DNA of 64,000 nucleotides from Schizochytrium sp. TIO01 (taxonomy: Eukaryota > Sar > Bigyra > Thraustochytrida > Thraustochytriidae), in NCBI GenBank assembly GCA_004764695.1, contig SMSO01000036.1:1012001-1076000 (forward strand), in the 5' to 3' direction. The position numbers were made by a program, and so were the translations under genes. Of this stretch, positions 1-12,456 are shown piece after piece. The notes beneath the pieces were generated by a model. It was not told the origin of the DNA. It made no database searches and worked only from the letters and a program-made list of their open reading frames with translations. Positions within the stretch are counted from its first letter, which is position 1. Each line of letters begins with the position of its first letter.

Positions 1-2037
1 CGGGCTCCAGAGTCACCTCGAGACGGGCTGTAGAGCTGGGACTCATGCTAGCCGCGCAAGAGGGTTCAAAGGAAGTAGAAGGCAGCAGGGTTGGGGCCTG
101 ATGGAGGATGCCGCTCATCGCGTCGTCGTCGTCAGTGGAGACGCAAAGGCCGGAGGCAGCATCATCGTCAGAAGAGGACGTCATTGGAGAAGAGCGGGAA
201 TCTTTTCAAAGATGTGAAGACGAGAAGGCTTTGAGAAAGCTAGAACTACTTTTAGGAGTTCCTTATGGTGGTGCAAGAAGCTCGGTTCTATCTAATTCGG
301 CCTTTGGTAAAAAGGGCCAAGGCTAGCACAAGGGGGTGAGCGAAGTTCTGGCGCCCGGAGTCTTTGGGCAATCTTCCTTCGTCGTCGCAAGGTTTTGAAG
401 TAACCTGCGTCGATGTCGAACGACTCGCGTTGTAAATCTCTCGTGGTCTCGGCGCTGCTGAGTTTCTGGTTTGCTTGCTGCGCCCCTTCAGTCAGTCAGC
501 TCCCTGTACAAACTACTGAGGAAATACGTAGTTCTACTCCTACTTGTTATGGCTGCTAAGTACTACTGAAGGCAGGAGGGAGCAGAAAGCTGGTAAGAAT
601 AAAAACTTCAAAAACAAAAATAAAAACAATTATAATTATGAAAATAAAAACATTTTAAAATATTTAAAAACATTCTAAAATAAAATAAATTTTATTTATT
701 TGTTTATTTGTTTATTTGTTTACTTATATATTATTACAATTGTTATTTCATAATAGTGTGCTTTGACCTTATCTTTCTATTGAAGAATTGAACTGAGTTT
801 CATTTTAAATTTTTTTTTTAAAAAAAAGCAATTTTAAAAAGTAGGCATCTGTTTTGTTTGCCATTTTAGAATAGTAGGAATACATTTCTTTAATAATACA
901 TATATTGTTAAAGAATAGTGACACATAAAATACCTCTTCTGTGTGCAGCTTTAACTGCGCTAGGAGCCGACTAGCAACGTTTTCTCCTCTCCTGCCCGCT
1001 ATCACTGCTGGGTATTTCGCGTTCAATGGCACCTGCTGGGGGCCCTTTGAGAGTCTACGCCGACCGCCGATTCTTCCCACAGTCTACTCTCCTCGCTAGG
1101 GCATGCTCCGTATTCTTGGGAGTTCACATTGGTGGCGCATGAGGACTGTGGGTGTACCGATCCCCCATAGCTCCCGCACCCGAGCCCCGCAGTGACCCCG
1201 CACCGTCTGCGTTCTGTAGCTCAAGAGGTAGCTAGCTGGCTAGGTAACCAAAATAAAGTAGTACATCAGCAGTGAGTGGGGTGTGCTCCTTTTGGCCTTT
1301 TGCAGACAGATGGATCACAGCGACGTAGAGCACATCGACATCGACTCGCGAGGTGCTGCAAATGCGTTCTTTTGCACAACGCACTCCGCTGACAGTTCGA
1401 TGATCACCTTTTCTCCATGGATCCAGTGGCATTCGTACAAGTATCGCCTTTATTCGTGGTCATATCCTTCCATCCGCGACGGCCCGTGAACTGAGGTGTG
1501 AAGGAGGAAGGAGCCTCTTCTTCTCTGCCTTTTTATTGCATATACATACATGACATACATGATCTTTTGGGGGCTAAAACCGACCTCTATCTTTCAAACT
1601 CGAGATGATTTTCAAGTTGTTTGGTACATGCATACATATATATATACATACATATATTTGGTGAAAAGCCAATGAAACAATCCGTACAACTTCTTTCCTC
1701 TCTCTCTCTCGCCTAACGCTGTACCACATTCCATGATATGATGGCTTCATCTACATACTTCAAAATAAGAATTCAAAAAATCATTCATTTCGGTTTCTTC
1801 TCTTTATCTTTTTACTAATAATCTTGAAACTGCTTACAATGTTGGTTGCATAAAAAACAAAAAGTAATCAACTTTTGAAAAGAACATCTTACGTAGACAT
1901 CCCCTTCTCAAAAAGCCTACGCTAACTCTTTCATTCCTTTTAAAGGAGAGTTTATTCGATGAAAGAAGAAGAAGGAAAAGAAAAAAAAGTGTGTGTTCGT
2001 ATAAAAGTACTTAAATTTAACTTTCAAAGTAAAAATT
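1..2037. other. AT-rich spacer, no gene seen
   Basis: No reading frame here has a recognisable domain or sustained coding character. The stretch 595-840 is very rich in A and T, with runs of AAAAT and TTTATTTG type. From 1240 to 1490 two short frames overlap on opposite strands, and neither resembles a known protein. I see nothing else to annotate. Confidence 0.6.
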
Positions 2038-2089
2038 TCAAAAAATTAAAATTCGAGATTTAAAATTAAAGACCATCTCATCATCGTGG

Positions 2090-2560
2090 AGCCCAAATGG
2101 GTTCCACGTGGTCATCCTCGCGGTCCTCCGGCTGCTCGCGCGGGCGGGCGTGCGGCGGCGGCGGCGGTCCCGGGAAGCGCTGCCGCCGGATTCTGCAGAC
2201 CCCCGCGCCGCAGCCGCAGGCCCCTCCCGCAAGCCCGCAGCCTCGCCGGGACCCGGCTTCAAACCCACTTGGCGGGCAGCGGAACCGAGGAACCGCCTGC
2301 CAAGCAAAGCACACCCGCGAGGCGCATTGCACGCACTGCCGCCGCCAACCCAGGTTTGCTCTGAGCAGCGCGGCGCAGACCAGCCCGGCTAGCTTCGAGG
2401 TCACGCAGTCCACGCCGCTCGGACGGGTCCTCCTCTCCGGCCCCTCTCCGGCCCTCGCGAGCAAGGAGGCGGCGGCATCCGAGCGGAATCCGCGACTTGG
2501 CCCTCGCTTGTGTGCTCGCTGAGCTCTATACTCCGCGCGACTTGGACTTTCGACGGCCAC
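2090..2560. other. GC-rich, CpG-rich block
   Basis: This roughly 470-base block is far richer in G, C and CpG than the AT-rich DNA on both sides, with many CGG, GCG and CCG triplets (for example 2145-2175). Frames of 90-172 codons stay open on both strands at once, as expected of GC-rich DNA with few stop codons. None shows a domain. It could be a promoter-like CpG block or a first exon of an unseen gene. Confidence 0.4.
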
Positions 2561-2904
2561 GGCGCAACAAACGCATGGAATGTGTGAAGGAAGGGCCACC
2601 TCAGGCTTGCGCGAGGAGCTCGAGAAGACGCATCAAAAGGCCTCGTGGGATGGGGTCAGCCTGTGGGAACGAGAGGCAAAGCAGCAGCATCGAAGGGAGG
2701 TAGGTGCGAGTTCGCCTTCATTTTGGGCAGCTTTCTCTCATGTGGTTCTTCTTGGTTATGCTGCTGCTCGAGACGTGCTGCGGTCGATCTGTTCGCGCCT
2801 CTGCTTGATTCGCTCACGGGAGCTAGTTACCGAAGTGCCTCATCGCGCTGCATGAGACCAGGGGCTGTGCCGAGGTGCCTCCAAGGCCAGGAGTTCGCAC
2901 ATCC

Positions 2905-3412
2905 GTTTCTTCTTCTTCTTCTTCTTCTTCTTCGCGAACCAGTTCTGGAGAAATCCTACCATATCTCCAGCGAGCAATGCATCCATCCATCAATCGATCT
3001 GTTCAATCAATCAATCAATCAAATCAAATCGAATCAAGCAAGCAAGCGAGCGAGCGAGCGAGCGAGCGAGGGTCCGAGTCGAGTTCTAAGCTCCAAACCC
3101 AGCAGCCTTTAGTTCTGTCGAGCCTCCTCGAAGACAGATCATCTGCACACCAGCACACACACACAGACTCAGACTCAGACTCAGACACAGGCACAAGTTT
3201 CAAGAAGATCTTGGAGTTCTTCTTTCTCTCCGCACGATGTTGGTCGTCATCGTCATCGTGATCGTCATCGTCATCGTGATCGTCATCGTCATCGCCATCG
3301 TCTCCTGAGCCTAGCTCTAGCTCCGGGCTGTTCCAAGACGATCCTGGTGCTGCTCCGACTTGGCACATGGAGCCTTGAATCAGCCAATCAGCCAATCAGC
3401 CAGTCAATCAGA
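2905..3412. repeat. Cluster of simple sequence repeats
   Basis: Several different microsatellites follow one another within 500 bases: TTC units at about 2907-2933, CAAT units at 3003-3024, AAGC then GAGC units at 3035-3070, CA and CAGACT units at 3153-3187, CGTCAT/CGTGAT units at 3243-3302 and CAATCAGC units at 3380-3412. Apparent reading frames here (Ser-rich or Asp/His-rich) are translations of the repeats, not genes. Confidence 0.9.
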
Positions 3413-3810
3413 CAGACACATCCATCGGCTTCGCTTTGTGTACCTTCGCACCACCTCCATTCACTTCATCGTGGACCAAACCAAACCGAACGACTCGAAC
3501 TCGAGGTGTCTCGAACTCGAGGTGTCTGTCTGCGAAATTACAGCAGAGAGGCAGGCGAAGGAGTGCCAAAGAGGCGATTGCATCCATGCAGGTGCCTGGT
3601 CGCTCGCAATCAATGAATCATCCAATGAATGGATCAATCAATGAAACAATGAATCAATGAAACAATGAATCAATCAATGGATCATTGCTGTGGTGGACTG
3701 CCGTTTCCCTTTCCTTGTGCATCTTCGCCTGTGATTTGAGCACCTATTGATTGCAGCAGACGGATCGAGAGAACAAAGACGAGCGAAATGGAACGAAGAA
3801 GTTAGGTTTT

Positions 3811-3862
3811 TATTATATTATTATTATTATTATTATTATTATTGTTGTTGTTGTTGTTGTTT
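3811..3862. repeat. Compound ATT/GTT trinucleotide repeat
   Basis: About nine ATT units run directly into six GTT units. The sequence continues into AT-rich DNA with no gene. Confidence 0.9.
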
Positions 3863-4464
3863 TAAATAAATTTAGATTTAAATTTAGTTTAATTTAAATG
3901 AACAACTTTGAATGATAAAGCGTGTTGTTCCTTTCTCTTTTTTCCTTTTTCCTTTCTACTTTTTCCTTTACAAAAACAGTAATAATAACATTTACACTGA
4001 ACAAACTAAAAGTACTCTTTCTCGTTCAACTCCTCCTCCTCCTCACAACCGGAAAGTTTTCTCTCTTGCATAAAGTAAAAACCCACGACAGGAGTTAATA
4101 ATAGGAGAAGAAGGACAAAGTGAGCGCGAACTGAACAAACCAAGGCAAGGAGAGATAAAAAAAGGAAAAAGAAAAAGAAAAAGAAAGGAAAGGAAAACAC
4201 CATCCTCCCTGTTACTATTGCCTATTATGAGCTTACGTACCTAATCAATCACACAGCGCTGAGTCTCTTCAGATTGGCGCACCATAGCCCCTCGCACGCG
4301 GCACATCGTTCGTGAAAAGCACGGGATAGGGGGTATCTTACGCACTCAAGGTTCTCTGCCCTGCCAACTATGGGGAATGGAGATGAATGGAGTATGTCAT
4401 GTCTGTCCGTCTATTTGACCCTTCGTCCCCATAGTTCCATCTTCAGTTCGACCTTGAGAGTGAC

Positions 4465-4547
4465 TGAATGAAAGAAAGAAAGAGTGAATGAATGAAAGAA
4501 AGAAAGAATGTGAATGAAAGAAAGAATGAATGAATGAAAGAAAGAAG
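4465..4547. repeat. GAAT/GAAA tetranucleotide repeat tract
   Basis: GAAT and GAAA units alternate for about 80 bases. The Ser/Phe/His-rich frame on the minus strand across this tract is a repeat translation. Confidence 0.85.
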
Positions 4548-4956
4548 TGCGAGACCAAGATGGCGCTACCTGCGCACGCCCTTCATATGTTATGTATGTA
4601 TGTATATATGCATCGAATGAATGAACGAAAGGATCAAAATGAGGGCCTTGAAGAAGAAGAAGAAGAAGCTCACGAAGAGTTCTTTCCTGATCGAGCAAGT
4701 TCTCGAGCGAGTTCTCGCCGCTGTCTGCGGCGTGCCTAAGCAAGCTGACTGGGCGAGAGGTCGCAGTCGACGCTCCGTCTGACTGCTACCTAGACCGGCC
4801 TGAAGAACCAACCGTTGCTCGATCTTCAAGCCTCGTAATTTATTTCTTTTGGGATCTTCGCTCGCTTCCTGCTTCGCCTCGCTGGCTTCACAGAACCGCT
4901 GTGTACCTCCTATTCCCCAAACCTCGAGAACCTTAGCTATCGCTGAGCTCTCCTTC

Positions 4957-4992
4957 GAGAACTTCTTCGAGAACTTCTTCGAGGACTTCTTC
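4957..4992. repeat. 12-bp minisatellite, three units
   Basis: The unit GAGAACTTCTTC is present three times in tandem, the last copy with one substitution (GAGGACTTCTTC). It precedes the 10-bp minisatellite at 5262 by about 270 bases. Confidence 0.8.
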
Positions 4993-5261
4993 AGGTATGA
5001 TGCAACCTGCGTACACCGCCATCGCCACCGCCAGCTCGAGCAGGCGAGCAGGCTCCGCGTGGCCATCCTCGCGGCGTTGCCGTTCTCGAGCGCAGCTTGC
5101 GCAGCCTGCCTGAGAAGCCGGGCGGGTTGGCGAGTAAAAGTTCTGCGCAACTCCGTTTGTTTCCGCGGCTTCGAAGCACAGCCGAGCACGACTTCGAAGC
5201 GAGTCTTCTCCATGCCTGCTTTCCAATTTCAAGATATTGCAAGAGAGGTATGAGGATTCCC

Positions 5262-5374
5262 AGGTATCTCAAGATATTTCAAGATATCTCAAGATATTTC
5301 AAGATATTTCAAGATATTTCAAGATATCTCAAGGTATTTCGAGATATTTCGAGATATTTCAAGATATTTCAAGA
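5262..5374. repeat. 10-bp minisatellite (AAGATATTTC)n
   Basis: Eleven units of a 10-base repeat follow one another with exact 10-base spacing and no indels. The consensus is AAGATATTTC, with variants AAGATATCTC, AAGGTATTTC and GAGATATTTC. A related single copy lies near 5229. The flanks contain no gene. Confidence 0.92.
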
Positions 5375-7436
5375 CAGTTAGTTTGAGCTATCTAATTATC
5401 CCTCTCCCTTTTTCAAGATGATGTCATCTCGAAAAGATACAGACAGACATACTTACGCCCTGTACACACCTTCTTGAGATCTGCAGAACACAGTTCACTT
5501 CCCTTCCGGGCGCCTCCTGCTTCTGCGGATAAGCGCGAGGGTACCTTAAACTCTATCATCACAGCTTCGGCCAACTTTCAAGAATCTAGTCAACCCAGTT
5601 CTTCTGTTTGCGAATTCCTGAGAAGAAAAGAAAAGGAAGAAATCTTACCTTTGTTGTTGCATTACTCGATTCAATCAGCACAGAGAACAAAGCCATGGCC
5701 ACGGCAGAGCTGTTGTTCCATCGAATCGAGTGCGTGGGCAATTGGGTATTCGGGAGGCGACAGTGGCAACGCGAAGGCCTGTCATGTCTGGATGCAGGCA
5801 GACTTTGTTCGACCTCCTCGTCAGAAACTCGTGCTTCTTCTCCTGCTGAGATGAAGAACAGAAGAAGACATTCGAGGATCTGTTCCCGAAACGGTGCTGT
5901 GGGCAGTGAGGGGCGGGCATTCATCTACAGACAACGCTGTGGGTACATACCCATTATCAGCTGACTTCTTTCCCCACAGCCCATCTCTCGCTGGCTTTTC
6001 CTTCCTTGCGCCCTCAGCTCAGATGGTTGATTGCCAGTACTGCCTGCTATCTTCTCAGAAAGCAGCAGTAGGCACACAGAACTCACAGAATTCCTGCGTA
6101 CGCCAGAAAAGGCCTCTGCGTAGCCCATATAACGTACTCGTACTCTGTCTAATGATGGCTCGAGTCAAGGCGCAACGAGCATCTCATTTAGGATCCCCAA
6201 ACCTGAACGTTTTACGAAAGCCTTCGACACAGTTTAACATATATTTTTTAATCAATGACAAACAAAAAACCAATTACTTTAAGTTTTTCTCTACAATTAA
6301 AAGAAAGAAGAAAGAAAAGCTGCTTTTTTGTTTTCTCTCTCCCTCTCTCTCTCTCTCTCTCTTTTTCTTTCTCAGTCATTCTCGAGAGTCTTTCCCCTCA
6401 AACGATTTGATAACTCTCCGCGGTACACCCAATACCCGTCCCTAAACCCGCAAGCGCGGAAGCTACTCTAAACACATAGGACCTCTGGCGCCTCTGCAGC
6501 AGTCGGTTAACTTGCAGAGCAGAACAGAGAAGACTCCCCTGATGAAAACAGAGGAGTTAGGAGCTAGATAGGCGCTGCTAGGGACTGGAGAGGTTCGAGG
6601 AAGAAATTTCTCTCTTCTCTGTTCCCTTCTCCAACGTTAGCAGTAGTGAGGGCCGACGCGCTCGTGCGGGAGTCAGGTAGTTAGCTGGTTAGCTAGTCAG
6701 CTACGTACGGCATAGGACCCATCTACACAGACAGCTAGAATGGCTCCGGTGCTCACTTGGCGTGGCTTTTTACTTTATCCCCACAGCTAAGACATATTGC
6801 CCCACAGAGGTCGGTAGTGGCAGTAAGGACGAAGCCCGCCTCAGTCCCGCAGTGCGCCTGACGATAGAATGAAAGAGCTCCGGCCTCCACCGTTTAAAAT
6901 TTATCTGTGCTGATGGATTGGATAGATTGATGAAATGCAGAAGGACAAATAGAAGAATCGAGTTGGCTTTCTTCGGTTTCTTCACTTGACTCGCCTCACC
7001 TGTTCTATTCGAGCCAAACCAAAGCCGATCGCAAGAGATCCTTCACGTACCGCCGTGACTCAAAGAGAGACAGACGGACCACTTAACCACTCGGCGGTCG
7101 AAGATCTCTCTCTCTCTTATCACGATAGAATGTAACCATTTCCTTTTCCTTCGCGAGTAGTCTTCTTCTTTTCGTGCTCCTGCCTAGCCTGCAAATAGCA
7201 CAAACCTTAAGCGAGGCGGCGTATGTATCTTTGGAGGGACCGGATTTGTACCCAGTTTGTACTTGAAACTTCGACGAAACTGCGAAGAGCTGTCACAGTT
7301 CTTTCCGCTTCGACGGCGCTTACGTGAGAAGGGATGGTGCTTCAGAAGCGATCTGCTGTTGAGGTAATCTGCAGCAGCAGTGGATTATTTCGTGCGCTGG
7401 AATGTTCGTACCAAACCAATCGGTTCTTGCTCTTGT

Positions 7437-7488
7437 TCTTTTCTTTTCTTTTCTTTTCTTTTCTTTTCTTTTCGTTTCCTTTCCTTTC
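7437..7488. repeat. (TTTTC)n pentanucleotide repeat
   Basis: About seven TTTTC units, then degenerate TTTCC units. It is pyrimidine-only on the plus strand. Confidence 0.9.
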
Positions 7489-8085
7489 TCTCTCTTGTTG
7501 GCCGTCTTGGTCTTCTTTTCTTTTGAGATTACTAACTACTGTGAATAATACTTTCTTTACCTTCTTATTAAAACGTTTTTAAAATAAAAATAATTAACAA
7601 TAAATTAAAGTAGTAGGGTTGAAGGTAAAATAATAGATGACTACTGATTTGATTTTCTAACTTCGTTATTGTTATTATTGATTAAAAATAAGCTTTGATG
7701 CTTTTTAGTTTTTATTTTCGGTTTTGAACAAAAGGATTGATTACATTTCGTTTTTGTTTTTGTTTCAGATCCCGCAATTACTGGATTGAATGGAGCGCTC
7801 ATCGCTGCTCGCCTTGGCAAGCAAACAAAGAACAACAATTAAACAAACTAACAATCAAATCATCGATCGGGCCCATCAAAGGTTCGAGAAAGAAACCCCC
7901 GACTCATACCTACTTATTTATGCCACCATCCATGTATCCATCTATATATGGTCATGAATCGAGCATTGATTTAGTGCCTTCGAGATCACAAAGTTTGATT
8001 GAGCTTTGAGCTGCGGCAGTTCGTTCATTCTATTCCACCTCTATTAAGAGAAGGAGCAGCGATCAGTCGCAGAAACTTTTGGCTC

Positions 8086-8114
8086 TTCATTCATTCATTC
8101 ATTCATTCATTCAT
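8086..8114. repeat. (ATTC)n tetranucleotide repeat
   Basis: Seven tandem ATTC units. A short GATC tetranucleotide run follows at 8229-8243. Confidence 0.9.
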
Positions 8115-8502
8115 TTATCTCTCTATTTGAGCATGTAAGTGCGTGTTTTCCAATTCCTTCCTACGCGCTGAAAGGACAAATTAGGCAGTGACTAAAGTAG
8201 CAGTGATTCTGATTCCTCTCCAGCCAGTCGATCGATCGATCGATTCCCACGTCAAAACTAATGGACAATTCGCAATCACTAAATCAGACAGCCTTCGAAA
8301 TGATACGCTCACTACCTCAAGCAAACGCTGACCTCATGGAATCAGCCAAACTAATCGAATGTGCGGCAGCGACGAGGTATACATATGGATTTATACATTA
8401 CACAGAGCCACAAAAGGGAACGAAGAGAAGACGTGGCGTACCTCGCAAACAGGAGACACTGTTAGCACTAGCTAGGCCTTGCTTACCTCAGCAGAGAGAC
8501 TG

Positions 8503-8561
8503 CTACCTACCTACCTACCTACCGGTAATTAGTGTTTTCTTCTTTCTTTCTGTTTTGGTTT

Positions 8562-8592
<31 letters not shown>
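8503..8592. repeat. CTAC and CTTT tetranucleotide repeats
   Basis: Five CTAC units (8503-8523) and about eight CTTT units (8561-8592) are separated by about 40 bases of pyrimidine-rich DNA. Confidence 0.88.
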
Positions 8593-9901
8593 GATCCACG
8601 TTTACTGTTATTACTATCTTACTTAGTTAAACAACAAAAAATTAAAATTAAAAAGCATCTAACAGGTACCTGTTATCTGTCTCTGAAGGAGCCCTTCTTC
8701 ATCTTCATTTTCCTTCACATGTTAAAATAATATATACTAAAAAAGATGAAGATAAAGATAAAGATAATAATAATAATAATAATGAATAGGAAGAGATCTC
8801 ATTCGACTTCGCGATGGAGGTCGCTCGAGTAGTACAGCAGATCTCGCGCAGGTTACTCATAAAGCAACAAATGCGGAGCAGCAGGTCTGTCTGCTCATGG
8901 GCGGCATCCTAAAGGCCACCTTCATCCTGCAAATGCGAAGGCATTGCAGCAGCGAGGAGAGCGATTTCCTCCAAACATCAGCTCCTTTTCTCATCGCTAA
9001 ACAAATAAACAAACAAACAAACAAACCAATACCTTAAAGAAAAGCAATAACCCGAAATGTTGATTTCCTCTTCCACCCTGAAAGCTTTTCAAAAGCCTCC
9101 AGGAATTCATTTAAAATAAAAAATTTAATTAAAAAAAAACTTCAAAAAAAACTTCTAGTCTAACTTCTTGAATCCCTCCCCACTTCCTCCCCCGCAGTGA
9201 AGAAGAAGTTCCTCCCTCTTCTCCTTCCTCTCCCTCTCCTCCCCCTCCCATGCGCTGCTACGTGCCCCCGCAGTCCAGCCCGGTGGAGACAGAGGCCGCT
9301 CGTCCCACGCGTGAGAAAAGCCGCCGTCGAGGCTGCCTCTGACGACATCGAAACGATGGCCATCTCGCAGACGCCGCGTGCGCAGATGACAGACCTCTGA
9401 GGTCGAGCTCTGCGCTCGCTGCCGCTGGGCTGCGCGGGCTGGGCAGGCGTGGACTGTGCTGGGCTGGGCTTTATTTATGCACGCACTGCGTGGCGAATTG
9501 GCAGGCACGCCGGGTTTGCAGGGAATTCGAATTTGATTGGCCGCTCGGAGGGAATTCGAGGACAATTTGATGGCGCTGGTTTTGCCAAAGTTCGAGGAGA
9601 TCGATCGATCGGTCGATCATCGATCGCGTGCGCCAAGCTGACCAGCTCAGCTCAGCGCAGCTCAAGGCACGGGAAGACCTCGTCGCGATTGAGAGAGCCG
9701 CGGCGATGATGAAGCAGGCAGGCAGAACCCAGCAGGTTGGGCTCGTTGGCAGAAGATGTCAACGTCAAACGTCGAGGATTCATTCCGGCGGCCAAGTTAG
9801 CTGTCGCTGGCGAATTTGCGTTCATGATGGGCCGACGGCGGCAGCGAGTGGCGGTGGAGCGCGGCCATCGCGATGGCGATGAGGCGCTGCAGAGACGCAC
9901 G

Positions 9902-9942
9902 TATGCATGCACGTATGCATGCATGCATGCATGCATGCATGC
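9902..9942. repeat. Self-complementary (ATGC)n repeat
   Basis: About ten ATGC units, two of them with substitutions. The unit is its own reverse complement when shifted, so either strand can fold into a hairpin. Confidence 0.9.
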
Positions 9943-10044
9943 GTCAGCAGGCCAGCGAGAAGTTGAATTTGGAGCTCCAGATGACGCCGCGAAATCAATT
10001 CACAGTCGAATCGCCTTCGCCTCTCTGGGCAGGCGCAAGAAGAG

Positions 10045-10099
10045 CCAAGACAAGACAAGACAAGACAAGACAAGACAAGAAAAGACAAGACAAGACAAG
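10045..10099. repeat. (ACAAG)n pentanucleotide repeat
   Basis: About eleven units of ACAAG, one changed to AAAAG. It is followed at 10260-10303 by AAGC units and a short CA run. Confidence 0.9.
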
Positions 10100-10679
10100 C
10101 GAGGTTATCCGCTTCTACATCGCCAGCAATGAGTTGACCTTGAGTGTCTAATGCGATCAACGGACATGGCGATCGATCGTCTGGCCAAGCGAGCTTCAAG
10201 AAGTTCACCACAACCATTTGGAGTGATCGCTGTTCATGGACCATGAAGCTTCGAACTTTAGCAAGTAAGCAAGCAAGCAGGCAAGCAAGCAACACACACA
10301 CATACATCTATCTCCCAAGGTGTCGAGACTTCACGCCGACACACCCGCGTGGCATCCTCCTCCTGCTCGTTGAAACCCCTCGAATCCACTTCGAAGCAGC
10401 TGCTGCCTGATATCGCGATTCGTGCACCTGGAGTGCTACGTGCTGCTGCCTACTGCCCTGTAGGTGCCTCTTCTGTCTGTTTTGGTACGCTCACGTCACC
10501 GTGGCAAGTCGCAGACTCATTCAGGTCTACGAATTCGTGAAGCAACTAAACCAACCCAACTCGAAGGCATGCGTCAAGTCAAACCAATGAATGCCTCGCG
10601 GCGGCGTGCCACCAAGAACGAGCGATTCCCGTGCCTCATTCATCTCGCTCGCCCAGCCAGACACAGCTAGCCAGACACA

Positions 10680-10746
10680 GCCAGCCAGCCAGCCAGCCAG
10701 CGACCTCAACGACCTCAACGACCTCAACGACTTCAACGACCTCAAC
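10680..10746. repeat. CCAG repeat plus five 9-bp GACCTCAAC units
   Basis: Five CCAG units (10680-10701) pass directly into five tandem copies of GACCTCAAC (10702-10746), the fourth with one C-to-T change. The 9-base length keeps a reading frame open across them. CAG units follow at 10828-10850, and ATTG/ATTC units at 10893-10965. Confidence 0.88.
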
Positions 10747-12456
10747 GTCAAGACCGCTGCACCTGGAACCCGGGGAAGTTCTTCGCACACAGCACCATCA
10801 GCATCTCCTCCACCACCGCCAACACTACCAGCAGCAGCAGCAGCAGCAGCTTGGGATTACAGAGCTCACTTCCATCATCGTAGTAGCCTTCCATTGATTG
10901 ATTGATTCATTGATTGATTGCATTCATTGCATTCATTGATTGATTCATTCATTCATTCATTCATTCGGTCATGAGCCTGCTGCCTCACAGGCCAACGCTG
11001 CGGCGCTGCGTCGAGAATGGGAATTGCCTGCGCACGGAGCTCGAGCGGCAGCTTGAAAGAAACTAAATTGCAGCGCTCGAGATTGGCGGCCTCGAGGGGC
11101 CGCTGAAGAGATGACGTGCACGTGCGAAGCGAGTTCCGGCAACGAAGACACCGCGGTGCCGGAACGATGCGGCGGGTCCCCGCAAAACTGTGGGGGGACG
11201 GGTCTGTGACGGTGTGCGATGACTGACTGACTGATTGACTGATGGCCGGGGCTCTTTCTTCGCTGTCTGCTATCTAGCTAGAGGAATGCAGGTGGAGCAA
11301 CCAGGAACTCTAGAGATGGGTAGGTATGCAGAAGGAGTTTGGGGAAAGACGAACGGGTTACTGATTGTGGCTTATGGCCGTAGAGGGAGGGGAACTGCGA
11401 TGGCCATCGTCGTCATGGTGACCAGCATGAAAAGAGTGTGGAGGAATCGTCGGGAGGCAGTTGCTTGAGCTCACCGTCGGTTTATCTTGATATAGATTCA
11501 GGAAGGATACTACCATGGTATCCATTTCTACTTGGTTTTTTTTAAATCAAAATAGCTCTCACAGCTTCAGGGTTGGGATCATTGAGATATGGGGAGGGGG
11601 GGTTCAGCAGGAGGATACGCAAGTTCTCAAGAGTTTACCTGTGATGGGGGTGTGCCAAGATGAAACGTACTTATTTTCCTGAAATGCATGTCATAACAAG
11701 AATATTACATCTAATGTGATAAGTACATGTTCACGAACACTTGAGTGCGTGAAACAGCCCTCGAAAAGAAACTTTAACAACTTTGAAGCAAAGGAGGGCA
11801 ACAAAGTTGACAAATATTGGATTTTAGGCACACTTCAAACCAGGGACATTGACAACTTTACCTTTCAACATTTTAAAATAACAGGCTTTTAAAACGACAA
11901 TGTCTTCAGTTTTCTTCTGCATTCTAAACTAGTATTTATGATAAAACAGAGACCCACATTTGATATTTACTCCTCAGCAGTCAGTAAAGAAAAAAAATTG
12001 GGATTTTACAGCTGTTTTTGCTCATAAGACCACAAGGTTTAGAGGGTATGTATGAAGTTTAGCTTTTGATCGCCTGAAATCTTCTGTCATTCCCTCTATC
12101 TCTTGTATATCAATTCATATGAGTGAGGAATTCTCTAGTATCAACTCGAATGAGCGAGGAATTCTAAAGGCCAGGTGGCTTGCCTTCAACAGAGACAGTT
12201 TCCTCTACGAAGCCTTAGCCAAGTGGCTTTCCGTACACGAATAGTTTGTGTTCCAATTACTTCTTCTCTTTAAAAAAATAAAATAAAATAAAGGTATTGT
12301 AGAAAGAGCAGGGCGAAAGTTTTCAATCTACAAATTTGCTCCACAATCAATCTTGACTCTTTGTAAAGTACAGACATAAGAAATACGTCTCGGCTTCGTA
12401 GACTGTGTTTGGTCCAGTTTTTATCTTCAATATTATATACACACTTTTTTACGAGC

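Larger units (their letters stand above)
5400..12456. other. Repeat-rich spacer, no gene supported
   Basis: About 7 kb without a recognisable coding region. Frames of 60-160 codons occur but coincide with microsatellites or overlap other frames on both strands. Simple repeats are listed separately. The part from about 11,000 to 12,456 has few repeats and no convincing gene; it ends at the 3' end of the POT1-like gene. Confidence 0.55.

Noticed and set aside
2081-2599. 172-codon minus-strand frame in the GC-rich block
   Set aside because: Several other frames on both strands are open in the same block, so the openness reflects base composition. No domain is visible.
4590-5213. 207-codon minus-strand frame
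   Set aside because: It runs through GAA and 12-bp repeats and has Ser/Phe/Lys-rich translation with no domain; overlapping frames are equally open.
7000-7110. tRNA-like box A (GCCGAGTGGTTAAG on the minus strand)
   Set aside because: The only box-B-like sequence downstream (GGCTCGAAT) is imperfect and about 66 bases away, and no acceptor stem pairs.
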